DNA of 64,000 nt from Odontocerum albicorne. Its lineage: Eukaryota; Arthropoda; Insecta; Trichoptera; Odontoceridae. The notes below the pieces were generated by a model, which was given only the letters and a program-made list of their open reading frames with translations, had not been told where the DNA came from and ran no database searches. The stretch's first letter is position 1. Every line of letters begins with the position of its first letter. Where the stretch lies: NCBI GenBank assembly GCA_949825065.1, contig OX463846.1, positions 1,071,778 to 1,135,777 of the forward strand, read 5' to 3'. Below, piece by piece: positions 44,365 to 56,085 of the stretch. Made by a program: the position numbers and the translations under genes.

Positions 44365-44884
44365 TACACTAAGTTGGATTTACGGAGATATATTATTATT
44401 ATTATTATTACACATGACAAGAAATATACACAATTTGAGAAAAAACAACAGGTAATTTGATTTGGACATATCATTTTAATGGATCTGGGTTTGTTGCCTT
44501 TCATTTGTCGTATCCCCAGTAAACTAGGCTTTTGCCTGTATCTCACTGAGGATATTTAGCATGAAAAAATAAATCGATACTTCTTTCCGATTTTTGATAA
44601 CACAAAAAACCCCGTTGCACGCTCTCATCAACCTGACAAACAGTGACACTCAACTACAACTGGAAACATCTTGCGAAACTCAACTCCTCACACATTATCA
44701 CTCCAGAAAGACCAAAAATATTCATCCCACAATATACCGCACACAATCATAAGAATAAAAATCAAAACAAATTCAAAACAAAAAAAAAGAAGAAAAAAAG
44801 AAAAACACAAATACAAAAACAACCAAAATTAAAACAACAAGAAGAGACCCACACTCACGAGCTCACATAAATCCTTTCCACTCG
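44365..44884. other. intergenic; low-complexity A-rich stretch
   Basis: 44755-44830 is A-rich low-complexity sequence. No gene recognised. Confidence 0.3.
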
Positions 44885-45260
44885 TCATTCATCCTGAAAG
44901 CCCAAGTACTCAAAATCCTGTCGCAATAACAACCACGCTCCGATCGACTGTCTAAATGGTTTTCCTACCTTTACTTTTATTGAAGTCGGCACGCCATTGT
45001 ATGTAATGGGAGCCAAATAAGCATATTGCCTTTGGGCAAAAGAGGTTTTAACTCTAGGGATGGTGAACATTTCATTAGTTGCCATGCGTGTCATATGTGT
45101 CTGCTGAGTTTGCATCTTCCCCTCCTCTCGATGGTAGTGCCAGAGAATGGATTTGAGATGTAAATTGGCTATGTTCAGGACCTGATACTCTCTGAAAAGC
45201 TCCGTCGTGGGATACCGAGCAGGAAGTTTATTGATTATTTTCACAATCAATTTTTGGGAA
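44885..45260 (-). mobile_element. LINE C-terminal fragment, minus strand
   Basis: The minus frame to 44885 includes LPARYPTTELFREYQVLNIA, then FTIPRVKTSFAQRQYAYLAP and ITYNGVP. The pattern P-R-xx-T-xx-QR-xxYLAP-xxYN matches the ends of CR1/Daphne-like LINE proteins. Truncated. Confidence 0.6.
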
Positions 45261-45757
45261 ACCCGTAATATGTGTTTTTGGGTTAAGGTGCATCCCCCAT
45301 ATATTTAAGGTATTCAGGGAGATTCCTTTTGTGACAATATTTCAACTCAAAATATTTTAATATGTTAATTTATTAAACATTAAAATTTATTTGTACAATT
45401 GATTATAAATAAATGTGAGTGATATAAACCATAAATTTAAACATTTTCTGCTTAGATACTATTTTATTTAATCCTTTATAATATTTTTATTAAAAACTAT
45501 AATTATGTATTATTCCTATCATGCATTTATTATATATAATATATTATATTATTATACTCGAAATATCTGTGTACACAAATTATTTTATTGTGGGTGAACT
45601 ATTTTTTAAAAAAATATATGATTCTTATAATAATTAAAAACTTGACACAAAATGGCCCATTCACAAAACAATTCGCTAGAAAAGTTCTATATAGAACAAA
45701 CTCAAAAAACCTTATGGGAAAATGGTGAACAAAATGTTTCACTTATTAATCTAACGA

Positions 45758-45843
45758 TTGTGAATTCATGATTCATATTACATACTACCTTGATCAAAAG
45801 TTGTGAATTCATGATTCATATTACATACTACCTTGATCAAAAG
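45758..45843. repeat. 43-bp tandem duplication including a mariner terminus
   Basis: 45758-45800 and 45801-45843 are identical (each starts TTGTGAATTCATGATTCATA and ends CTTGATCAAAAG). Each copy contains flanking DNA, the TA target and the first 16 bases of the mariner inverted repeat. Confidence 0.93.
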
Positions 45844-46735
45844 TTTTAGGACCGGCCACCGTGTGCCGCTGTCAGTCACCCGATTGGAATTACCACATCT
45901 ATCATTGACACTTCCCTCCAAATTTCAGCATCATAGCTTGACATTTGTAAAAGTTACGCTGTACTGAGTACATCTACCTTTGTGCGTGTTTTCGATTTTT
46001 TACAAGTTTGAAAATGGCATCAACTGTGCATTAACGAGTTTGCATTAAATTTTGTGTGAAAAACGGATTTAACGGTCCGCAGATCTTGGAAATTTTGGAG
46101 AAGTGTTTTTCGGTGGCATGAACGCTTCAGAAGTGGTCGTGAGTCGGCCGAGGATGACGAACGCAGTGGCAGTCGAAAAACGATGAAAACATAGATAAAA
46201 TGAAATAAATGTTGGCTGAAAACCGCAAATTGACCATTAGAGAGCTGACAGAGGACTTGAACATTGCTTATGGATCCGCTCAAGACATTTTGGTTAGTGA
46301 TTTGGGCCTCAGACGTGTCGCTGCAAAACTGGTGCCGAAAGACCTCAATTTCATGCAAAAAAAAGGACCGCGTTGAAATCGCGAAAGACATGATTTCCAT
46401 GAGTTTTTGACTGAAAACAACACGATTACTATCCAGCAGCCTCCGAATTCACCTGATCTGGCTCCCTGCGACTTTTTCCTGTTCAACCGACTTAAAAAAC
46501 CATTTCGCGGAATGTGTTACAGCACCCGAGAGGATGTCATGAAAAAATCGAAGACGGCTCTGATGGACATACCGAAAATTGAGTACCAGCGGATTTTCGA
46601 GGATTGGATCAAGCGCTGGCGTAAGTGCGTTGCTGTCGATGGGGAGTACTTTGAAGGGGACCATATCGATTTTGATGACTAAACTTGTATTTTCGATTTT
46701 ATGAAGAAAGTCCTAAAACTTTTTGATCAAGGTAG
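45828..46735 (+). mobile_element. mariner relic (family 1, copy 2), plus strand
   Basis: TA-flanked; ends CTACCTTGATCAAAAGTTTT and (inward) CTACCTTGATCAAAAAGTTT. The coding part starts at ATGGCATCAACT (46014) and is broken by several stops. It keeps IRELTEDLNIAYGSAQDIL-like DNA-binding sequence (46215-46300) and PPNSPDLAPCDFFLFNRLKK (from 46440). The central catalytic region is deleted at the same place as in copy 1 (after the MSFF/HEFLT-like block), so both derive from one deleted parent. Confidence 0.9.
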
Positions 46736-46739
46736 TATT

Positions 46740-47042
46740 GATTATTTTACCAATTCATATCAAATATAATGTACAAGTTAGGGTAGGTAAGATGTGTTCA
46801 AAGATTTTTTCAGTTTTTTAAACTAGTTTAAACTATTTTTTGTTGAGTTACCGTGCTGAGTAATGTTTTTTTTGACATCGCCTTGACAATGATGACTACA
46901 ATGCCTTTGAAATGTAAGCCGTTTTTTGAGCCAACTCAACAATGCAACAACTCCGAAAAATGTTATAAACAAGTAAGTGTAAAGGTCAATTGACACCTGG
47001 TGTTTATTTGTAAAATTAAAAAATGAAATCATCTAACAAAAC
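46740..47042. other. intergenic, no feature recognised
   Basis: Nothing supported. Confidence 0.3.
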
Positions 47043-47262
47043 AGATATATAGGGCAAATTTGAGTCAAAGTCGTGTGAGAGGAAGACCAATGAAAGTATG
47101 GTTGGATCAAGTGAATGACATTCTGAAGAAGGTAACGTAGAAAGTCAGAGAAATCATTGAAAAGGTTAAGAAAGAATGTATGACGAGATAGAAATGTCTA
47201 GGCTCTGCCCTCTCTACCTACCCTGACAGGAAAATGGCATGATTTAATGTTTGTATGTAGAA
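47043..47262 (+). mobile_element. LINE 3' fragment (GTAT-tail family)
   Basis: Shares GTGAGAGGAAGACCAATGAA, AGTATGGTTGGATCAAGTGA and CCCTGACAGGAAAATGGCAT with 21080-21455. Coding is degraded. Confidence 0.6.
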
Positions 47263-47284
47263 CTTATGTATTACTTATTCTACT

Positions 47285-47815
47285 ACATCCTGGAGCACCG
47301 ACTTAACGAGTACAACAGAACAATGGGGGTTATATGCAACAGAAGGCCATTAATAAAACTTAAAAGCAAGATCTAAAAAAAGTCAGTGTTATTACATGGA
47401 GTGGAATCATGGACCCTCAAAGTTGGTAGTATGAACCGACTGGAAGCATTCGAAATGTGGATGCACCGGAGAATGCTACGGATACCCTAGACGAATATGG
47501 TCAGCAACACAAGGGTTCTTTAAAGAGCCAAAGTTGATAGAGAGTTGCTGACTAATATTAAAATCCGAAAGGTGTCCTACTTGGGTCATGTACTTAGAGG
47601 AACAAAGTACAAATTACTGCACTTGATCATCCAAGGCAAAATAGAAGGCCGAAGAGGTGTTGGCAGGAGGTGAATCTCCTGGCTCCGCAATATACGTGAT
47701 TGGACTGACATAAAGGACGTTGGAGATCTTTTTCGGGCTGCCGGGGACAAAGATGTCTACTCTCAAGTGATATTCAAAGTTGCGGAGACCTGATATGATA
47801 CTGAGAAGAAGAAGA
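47285..47815 (+). mobile_element. LINE C-terminal fragment with GAAGAAGAAG tail
   Basis: Degraded frame: HGVESWTLKVGSMNRLEAFE, MWMHRRMLRI, LGHVLRG, ISWLRNIRDWTDIKDVGDLF, then AGAAGAAGAAG at about 47804-47815. Several stops. Confidence 0.7.
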
Positions 47816-48195
47816 AAAGCAAGATCTACAAGACAGCGATCAGACCCGTTACGCTACATGGAGTCGAGTGTGAGCCTCAAAAGAATAAAGAGGAACAACT
47901 GCTTCATGTCGCAGAGATGTGTATACTACAATATAGTGACTTACAATCACTAGATTGGACAAGATCCAAAATGAACAAATTCGTGGAACAATCAAAGTGG
48001 ATAAAGCATAACTATACTGGTATGGACACATGCATTGGCGAGATGAACGGTCTACACTAAAGATAGCCATTAATTGGGAACTCCCAAATAGACGCAGAGG
48101 GAGACCCAAGAAGAACTTATAGAAGAAAGTGGAGGACATGATGATAGTCGGAATATCCCCGAGTGACTGTCGAGATAGAGAGAAATGGAAAACCC
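47816..48195 (+). mobile_element. second LINE C-terminal fragment
   Basis: KIYKTAIRPVTLHGVECEPQ and HVAEMCILQYS, then RRGRPKKN-like DNA (GACGCAGAGGGAGACCCAAG, about 48093). Degraded. It resembles the family at 41016-41665 and directly follows another LINE tail. Confidence 0.65.
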
Positions 48196-48527
48196 CAAAT
48201 GGATGAGAAATGAAAGAACAACTTTAGTATTGAATTAGATTTTCATGAATATAAAACTTAGCTATTACATATTTGCCATTTAAACAATTGCCTACTTCGA
48301 TAACTTTTTACTTTTTTTTGTACTATAATCAAGATTACATAACACAATTTCAGACACCCATCATCCTCCTAAAGCAATAAAAATATATTCAAAACTAAAA
48401 AAGCTTCTCGCTTGGACCTTGTAGACATACTAAGATTCAGAGACATATTGTAAAATAGGCAGGATATAGGGTACAAACAACTAATATTTTGTCTTCAGAC
48501 TAAATGCTGAGGAGCCCAACCACTTAA

Positions 48528-49555
48528 CACATTGTTTGCGGGAAACGATAAAACTCGTTCTATCCCGTTTTATAGTAGAGAGCGGGAGACGAGTTTACTC
48601 GTTTTGGTTTGCCAAGCGGTGGTATGCGGGAAACTTGTAAACACGGTCGCCAAATGGGGTGGGAACTGCGCGTTATCTATTGTAAGGGGTACCTAACGCA
48701 TCTACCTGTTGATACAATGAGGTTGGGTGATAACAACACAAAAGGCAAAATAAAAATAAAAGCGGTTATGTTTACAAAAAAATATGTTTCAATGATAACG
48801 AATCGGGATCTTGTTTTAGCATTGTTGATCGTTTCTCTAGTGACTCCAGTGTACTGCTTTCGTTCGGAAGTCTTAGTATCGTGTTTCTGAGTTCATTCTG
48901 CTTTTACGAAGTATTTTATTTTGTTTTGAATTAATTTTCGTAGAAAATGCCTAACTATCGTGGTGTATTTGTTCAAAAACTTTTTTTACTTCGCCACTTT
49001 TTACTGCCACTGTTTTTTTTTGTGATAAACTATTTTTGAAAGTTAATTTTATTGTCCCTGAACATGAATCAGGATGCAAACGAGAGTGATGATGAATTGT
49101 TTGCTGACAATTTATCTAATTATTCCTGCCAAAGCGACATAGAAGATTTTTCCGATTCCGAGGATGACGATGATAGTGAAGAAGATATTATTCCTCTGCC
49201 ATCAACTTTTTCCCGAAGACGAATTTATAAGATTCTTATAAGATCTATTGAAAATTTCGTAATTATATTGTAATTTTATGCGAATAAAATAATTTTGATG
49301 GTGAAAGAGTATTTTTTTCTATGTTTACCTAGAATGTAGTCATTTTGTGTGAGTAAAAAATAGAGCAACCCATATTTTGCATAATAAAGATATAGATAGT
49401 TCTATTCTTAGTAAGATACAAAAAGTTTTTCGAAAAAATACTAATTAGTTTGAGAGATATGGTTTTTTTACGAAAGTCTAATTTTGGCGCAAAAAAGTCT
49501 AAAAGTACCCGCATTGCGTCATCACTTGTCGCGAAAAGTACCCGATTACAATGTG
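48528..49555 (+). mobile_element. piggyBac-like deleted element, 1028 bp
   Basis: Exact TTAA at 48524-48527 and 49556-49559. Ends CACATTGTTTGCGGGAA and (inward) CACATTGTAATCGGGTA share CACATTGT plus CGGG. Subterminal GCGGGA motifs repeat at 48539, 48582 and 48627. An acidic ORF (49064-49273) looks like a transposase N terminus. Confidence 0.82.
49064..49273 (+). CDS. short acidic ORF, piggyBac transposase N-terminal remnant
   Basis: 69 residues starting MNQDANESDDELFADNLSNY. The stretch SDIEDFSDSEDDDDSEEDI (about 29-47) is strongly acidic, as is common at the N terminus of piggyBac transposases. The DDD catalytic domain is absent. The family call depends on the TTAA borders. Confidence 0.6.
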   Translation: MNQDANESDDELFADNLSNYSCQSDIEDFSDSEDDDDSEEDIIPLPSTFSRRRIYKILIRSIENFVIIL

Positions 49556-49727
49556 TTAATATTATTAAAGGCACTGCTTGCAGCACCTATCCTTATGGAC
49601 AGCTCATTCACAAGATCTCCATTCCCAGTTAAAATCCTCCATATAAGTGAAAGAAATTTCAGCTTACTATAAAAAAATAAGACTCACTGCGATTTTGAAG
49701 TAATATTTTATTATTGTAGTGAGTTTA

Positions 49728-50105
49728 TAAATTTCATTCTCAATATTTTGTGTTATAATTACATGATGCTCAATTTCATTCTCAATATTTTATGTTATAA
49801 TTACATGGTGGTCAATTTCATTCTCAATATTTTGTGTTATAATTACATGATGGTAAATTTCATTTTCTATATTTTGTGTTATAATTACATGATGGTCAAT
49901 TTCATTCTCTATATTTTGTGTTATAATTACATGATGGTCAATTTCATTCTCAATATTTTGTGTTATAATTACATGATGGTTAATTTCATTATCTATATGT
50001 TGCGTTATAATTACATGATGGTCAATTTCATTCTCTATATTTTACATTATAACTACATTACGGCAAATTAAATGTTTTATATTTTGTGTTATAATTACAT
50101 AACGG
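49728..50105. repeat. 42-bp tandem repeat, ~9 copies
   Basis: Unit TATTTTGTGTTATAATTACA then TGATGGTCAATTTCATTCTC. The 42-bp period is a multiple of three and gives a repetitive open frame of no evident meaning. Confidence 0.93.
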
Positions 50106-50935
50106 TTCGTCATAAAGGCCCAGAGGGATCGGGTCGCACTGGACATATTATATGATTTGATTAGTTATATGAATATGAAAAATAATTCTATTGTCATGTT
50201 CCTAAACACTTAGAGCCAGCTGTTCTTCCAAAACATCTGTGTTGACATAAATTATTTCAAAACATTGTAAATGTATGCAAATTTCAATTAAATCCATGAT
50301 TTCTAATATTCATAGCATGATGCCTCAAACTTTCTGAAATAATTTTTTTTCATTATTCCAGGAAATTAAATTACCAAAATAATAATAATAATAATAGAAA
50401 AAATATAGAATATCGAGATTAAAATTATTAGTGTTAGGTTTTGGTTATTAATAATTAAAATCTTTTTTACTATAAAAAAAAATTGCCTTGCCCCACCATT
50501 TTGGATATCTAGGAGCCGCCAGATTACTTTTTCATTCCATAATTATGATATAATATAAAAGTCCAGAACATAACTAACCTTTTCAAACACATAACATGGT
50601 ATTGTTGTCTGACACTAAATGTAACACATGGCAAATATCAATTTGACAAGCAATTAATTATGGGATGATATCACTATCCAATATTTTTTCAATGGTATCA
50701 TATTTCAAAATCATGTTGGCATTGTAAATATTAAGCTCCTTAGAAAAATATCAAGGCACTTAATAGTTCTTGAATAATAAAATATAGATGGACAAATAAT
50801 TTAGTTTTATATCCAAAAAGCAATTGATCTCGTTACAATTATTATAAGTCAATATTAAATTTTATTTGTTGTGTATTTTTATTGTTTGTATCACAAAGAT
50901 CGATTGACTATAGAAGCAAAATAAAATTAAAAAGC
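50106..50935. other. intergenic, no feature recognised
   Basis: Nothing supported. Confidence 0.3.
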
Positions 50936-52127
50936 ATCACATCACACCACGTCCCTTTTATTACAGCCAAAAAAACATCACATCACACCACGTCCCTTTT
51001 ATTACAGCCAAAAAAACATCACATCACACCACGTCCCTTTTATTACAGCCAAAAAAACATCACATCACACCACGTCCCTTTTATTACAGCCAAAAAAAAC
51101 ATCACATCACACCACGTCCCTTTTATTACAGCCAAAAAAACATCACATCACACCACGTCCCTTTTATTACAGCCAAAAAAAACATCACATCACACCACGT
51201 CCCTTTTATTACAGCCAAAAAAACATCACATCACACCACGTCCCTTTTATTACAGCCAAAAAAACATCACATCACACCACGTCCCTTTTATTACAGCCAA
51301 AAAAACATCACATCACACCACGTCCCTTTTATTACAGCCAAAAAAAACATCACATCACACCACGTCCCTTTTATTACAGCCAAAAAAACATCACATCACA
51401 CCACGTCCCTTTTATTACAGCCAAAAAAACATCACATCACACCACGTCCCTTTTATTACAGCCAAAAAAACATCACATCACACCACGTCCCTTTTATTAC
51501 AGCCAAAAAAACATCACATCACACCACGTCCCTTTTATTACAGCCAAAAAAACATCACATCACACCACGTCCCTTTTATTACAGCCAAAAAAAACATCAC
51601 ATCACACCACGTCCCTTTTATTACAGCCAAAAAAACATCACATCACACCACGTCCCTTTTATTACAGCCAAAAAAAACATCACATCACACCACGTCCCTT
51701 TTATTACAGCCAAAAAAACATCACATCACACCACGTCCCTTTTATTACAGCCAAAAAAAAACATCACATCACACCACGTCCATTTTATTACAGCCAAAAA
51801 AACATCACATCACACCACGTCCCTTTTATTACAGCCAAAAAAAACATCACATCACACCACGTCCCTTTTATTACAGCCAAAAAAACATCACATCACACCA
51901 CGTCCCTTTTATTACAGCCAAAAAAAACATCACATCACACCACGTCCCTTTTATTACAGCCAAAAAACATCACATCACACCACGTCCCTTTTATTACAGC
52001 CAAAAAAACGTCACATCACACCACGTCCCTTTTATTACAGCCAAAAAAACGTCACATCACACCACGTCTCTTTTATTACAGCCAAAAAAACATCACATCA
52101 CACCACGTCCCTTTTATTACAGCCAAA
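50936..52127. repeat. 41-bp satellite, about 29 copies
   Basis: Unit CATCACATCACACCACGTCC then CTTTTATTACAGCCAAAAAA. Copies are nearly identical; most variation is in the A-run (6-9) with rare substitutions (CGTCACATC; GTCCATTTT). No stop occurs in any forward frame of the unit, so one long open frame (50882-52162) runs through it. Confidence 0.96.
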
Positions 52128-52379
52128 TTTTGACATCTTTCAATCCACGCACACAACATTAGCCTCATTCACGTCCGTACATCTCTTATATTTATCATAC
52201 TTCTCACCTTTCTTCTTCCCAACTCTCTCTTTACATTTTTTCCTCTGTCGGATATACTTGTAATACTTCACTACTACGTATACATGTCTTGGAAAATAAA
52301 TGTTTACAAATGCAGCTTACAAAAGTTTATTTAAATAATTTATTGAATTAAATGTTATACATTAATACAATCGTGTCTT

Positions 52380-52600
52380 TTCCTGTCGAAGTAGGCAGAA
52401 AGGGGTGCCAGATTTTCCTATGATAACTTCTTTACTACATCCATACACCTTCTTGTTCAACTCTTTTTCCTTTCTCCTTCCTACTCTCGTACAAAGACTT
52501 TTTAAATTTCCTTCTTTCAAAATATTATCTTGATCAAACCATATTTTCCTTGAACTTCCTCGACCATGCTTTCCACTCTCATTCGTAATGTATATTTGGT
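52380..52600 (-). mobile_element. LINE 3' fragment, minus strand (GTAT-tail family)
   Basis: Complementary to the 12190 and 21080 fragments: CCTGTCGAAGTAGGCAGAAA, CATCCATACACCTTCTTGTT, AAACCATATTTTCCTTGAAC. Confidence 0.55.
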
Positions 52601-52842
52601 TGTATTGTTTATAGTTAAGGCATTAACGTTGTGGAGGTTTAAAGACATTGTAATTTGTTTTATCAAACACTGTTTATTCCACTTTTTGTAATGGTATAAC
52701 CCTACTGGTTTCAAGGCTTTCACCTCATCTTCAGGGAACCTTCTTGTTTGTGCTCCCCTGAAGATGAGACGAAAGCCTTGAAACCGGTAGAGTTATACCG
52801 TTACAAAAAGTGGAATAAACAGTGTTTAATAAAACAAATAAC
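52601..52842. mobile_element. palindromic Penelope-derived unit
   Basis: Two inverted copies of the Penelope terminal sequence (52649-52739 and 52755-52842) around a 15-bp spacer. Each arm has the CTGAAGATGAG ... CCTTGAAACC hammerhead-like core (plus-strand copy at about 52757-52801). The left flank (TTTATAGTTAAGGCATTAAC) is the same as at 8451. No coding region remains. Confidence 0.75.
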
Positions 52843-53387
52843 AATATATTTGGTTGATAAATCTTTCTTCGTTTACTTGTTCTACTGGCTCAGAGTGATT
52901 TTCTTCATGTTACTTTATACATCATCAATAAATGACAATTTAAATCAATTGCAAAAAATAATCAAAACTCAATTGAATTGATCAGGTCACAGTCAGTTTA
53001 TTGCCTATTTAGAATTATAGTATACCATGTCAACAAAACTCACTGAGATATGTATTCTCCATTGAAGGTTCTAAAATTCATACTGTTTTAAATATTCATA
53101 GGTAACAATTCAGACTTTTACTTGATGAAATACTGATTTTATTGAAGCATATTACATGTACATAGGGCGGAATAATTCCAAATGAACTACGCATATTATT
53201 TATCGAGGGTTATATTCTACAGTTTAAAATAAATAAAAGTTATCAGGGGCGGAACGATGGGTGTGCGAGAGGACAGGAGCAGCCCCGATTGGGACACAGA
53301 TTAGAGCATCGTTGAATGTGCAAAAAATAACAACTGTCAAATTTCTTATCCCGAGAACCGGTAGCTTCAGCTGAATGTAGCTTTAAC
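52843..53387. other. intergenic, no feature recognised
   Basis: Nothing supported. Confidence 0.3.
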
Positions 53388-53697
53388 ATATCAAAATTAA
53401 TTAAGAATTACCGCAGGTCAACAAAATTAATTAAGAATTACCGCGGGTCAACAAAATTAATTAAGAATTACCGCGGGTCAACAAAATTAATTAAGAATTA
53501 CCACGGGTCAACAAAATTAATTAAGAATTACCGCGGGTCAACAAAATTAATTAAGAATTACCGCGGGTCAACAAAATTAATTAAGAATTACCGCAGGTCA
53601 ACAAAATTAATTAAGAATTACCGCGGGTCAACAAAATTAATTAAGAATTACCGCGGGACAACAAAATTAATTAAGAATTACCGCAGGTCAACAAAAG
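53388..53697. repeat. 30-bp satellite, ~10 copies
   Basis: Unit AAAATTAATTAAGAATTACC then GCGGGTCAAC, with rare GCAGG/CACGG variants. Confidence 0.95.
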
Positions 53698-53971
53698 AAT
53701 AAAGCGCATATTAGATTTAGGTATATTATCAATGGAATACTCGAATGCGTGAAATAAGTGCATGTAATTGGTAGGTGCTTCAAAATAGCAGAATACTATA
53801 ATATAAATTCAAGATGGAATTATTGGTAAGTACACTTTTAAACTTAATATTTATAGGTATTGTAAGTAAACACACCTTCGTTAGTATCCAGGTTTAATAA
53901 AAAATCGCTATCAAAGATACAAGTTTTATATTATGTAAGGGGCTGATTTTTTGCTGCCCTGTGCACTAAAA

Positions 53972-54310
53972 CAGTGCTCTGCAACCTTTTCTCACCTACG
54001 ACACACCAAAATTCTTCCTAGAATTCCGCGGCACACCAAAAGCTAAAATATATAGGTATTAAATTAGGCATGAGTCTTCAGCGACGCGCATAAGGGTCAT
54101 TTTTCTTTGTCTATGACTAATTTGGTGCGGCCATGGTGTGTACAAAGCACACTACGCAGTTTTCAACAGTTGGCACCAGTTATTGTGTATTAAATACATA
54201 ATGAAAAATTGTAAAATGTCAAATACTCGTACATTGAATTTGACCGCGGCACACCTGTATCCGGCTCACGGCACACCAGTGTGCCACGGCACACCGGTTG
54301 CGGAGCACTG
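53972..54310. mobile_element. hAT MITE, 339 bp
   Basis: Perfect 8-bp duplication CACTAAAA (53964-53971, 54311-54318). Ends CAGTGCTCTGCAACC and (inward) CAGTGCTCCGCAACC. Subterminal CGGCACACC motifs. Confidence 0.92.
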
Positions 54311-54361
54311 CACTAAAACACCTTTTTCCGCCACTAAAAGTTAGTGTTATACACTTAATGA

Positions 54362-54450
54362 ATACAATAATTATTGTTTATTATAAACACACTTAGATTT
54401 CCACATAATAATTATTATTTATTACAAACACACTTAGATTTCCATATAAT
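54362..54450. repeat. ~44-bp direct duplication
   Basis: Two copies of ATAATTATT(G)TTATTA(T)(A/C)AAACACACTTAG then ATTTCCA. Confidence 0.7.
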
Positions 54451-55397
54451 AAAATTATGTTGTATATTAGTTCCTGAAAATAACATTGTATATTAGTTTC
54501 TGATATTTCTAAATAAATCTGATAACAGTAATAAACAAAATGCCAGAGTATGTGCTAATCTTAATTTCATAAAAAGAGTTTATTTTTTGTTTAATAATAT
54601 TGACTGTTTTAAGCTGGCAGATATTATATGTTCAAATTTGACGATTTTTTAGATAATATTGACAAAGTCGCAATATATCGAAAATCTCAGCATATCGGAA
54701 AATCAATTTGCTAAGATTTCCGATATATTTTACTGCAGTCTGTTGAGCTATAAAAGAAGGCTGATTGCCGAGTTTATAAATAGTAGAGTTTGTACTGTGA
54801 ATTTTTACGTGAATGTCAAAAGTGACACTTGGTATGATGAGGTGCAGGTAGCTATCTCGAGACGGTCCCGTATCATATAATCGACAGATTATTTTGTTTA
54901 ATCATTTTGACTTATTAATTATTGGAATGATTTTATTTTGTTGATATATTTTTATTTGATTTTAAGATTATTTTTTAAATATTATAAATGAAGCACTCGC
55001 TACTTTTTATACAAATATTTTTGTAAAGTACCATTGATAAAAAATAATAGTAAATTTATTTGTTTACTTAATAAACAAATATTTTGTGTCCAGAACACAA
55101 TTTCATTGTACTGTTGGTTTATGTTGATAATTTATAATTAATTTATGAATTATGAACATAAAGGAACAATCAAATGGCATATTGGAAATATTTGTCAAGT
55201 TAAAGATCACATTGAAGAGTCACACTAAAAATAATTTGATTATATGTTTTACTTTGATGAAATATTACCTGATTAAAAAATCACTTGGTACAAATGTTTC
55301 TGGGTTTGATATTTTACTCCTGGGTTTGATACCGCATTTTTTAAAATTAAAAATATAGTAAGAACATATTTTGAAATATAAAATATTCAAGTCACTA
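54451..55397. other. intergenic, no feature recognised
   Basis: Nothing supported. Several short AT-rich frames lack any recognisable domain. Confidence 0.3.
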
Positions 55398-55609
55398 TAG
55401 TTTGGAAATTCTAGGATGAGTCCTGTGACAGCTCACAAATTTGCCCCAATACAACCTTATGTAATATATTTACCTAAATAACTTGCTATTTATTAGAATT
55501 GAGGCTTATATTGTTGATAAAATAATTAAAATTACTAAACATCGTTACAAGGTTATATTGGGGCAAATTTGTGAACTGTCACAGGACTTATTCTAGAATT
55601 TCCGAACTA
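55398..55609. mobile_element. TA-flanked MITE, 212 bp, 60-bp inverted repeats
   Basis: Left TAGTTTGGAAATTCTAGGAT and right (inward) TAGTTCGGAAATTCTAGAAT; the arms continue through CCTGTGACAG and CAAATTTGCCCCAATA. The core is shared with 43833-44364. Confidence 0.78.
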
Positions 55610-55705
55610 TAATTAATATATGTACAAATTATATTATAAAATAATTTTCAAACTAATAAATTCCTTGATGTTGGTGTGTTATTGAAATAAACTTTTGATT
55701 AACGG

Positions 55706-56060
55706 TGGTGTGTGCAGCTTTAAGAAGCACCTGACAACCATTTTTGGATGATCTTATCAAAATGTATGATGGTATATGAATACTTCACACATACACTACA
55801 CTACACCTAAATCAGAATATGCTGCTAACACATTTCAAAAGAACTATAAAGGTTTCTTTGTAGTTCATCTTCCCTTAGTAAGTTATCCACAGGTTTCTCA
55901 ACAAATATGTTTTTCTGAGCATATAACCTAATCTAATGGGCGTAGCCGCTACCTTCCTATCCTTACGCTCATTGTTAATCTGTCAACAATAGTGGCTTCG
56001 AATCCTAAGCTATAACGCCCTAGAAGAGAGTGCTCTGTCAATTTTATTATTATTATTTCC
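55706..56060 (+). mobile_element. LINE 3' end (L2/Crack-like), copy 2
   Basis: Matches 27930-28330: GTGTGCAGCTTTAAGAAGCA, CAACCATTTTTGGATGATCT, ATGTTTTTCTGAGCATAT, and a final TTTTATTATTATTATT. Only the last codons of the ORF are included. Confidence 0.75.
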
Positions 56061-56085
56061 CAAATAAACTTTTTTGGACATCTGT

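Noticed and set aside
44643..44870. 75-residue Lys-rich frame
   Set aside because: It comes from an A-rich low-complexity stretch with no supporting features.
49748..50071. 107-residue frame with YNYMMVNFILNILC-like repeats
   Set aside because: It is a by-product of the 42-bp tandem repeat, although it mimics a hydrophobic protein.
50936..52127. CRISPR-like array
   Set aside because: Units are contiguous with no unique spacers, and the context is a eukaryotic genome. The same applies to the other satellites.
50882..52162. 426-residue open frame rich in THHVPFITAKK-like repeats
   Set aside because: It is produced by the 41-bp satellite, whose unit has no stop in any forward frame. There is no start context, domain or splice evidence.
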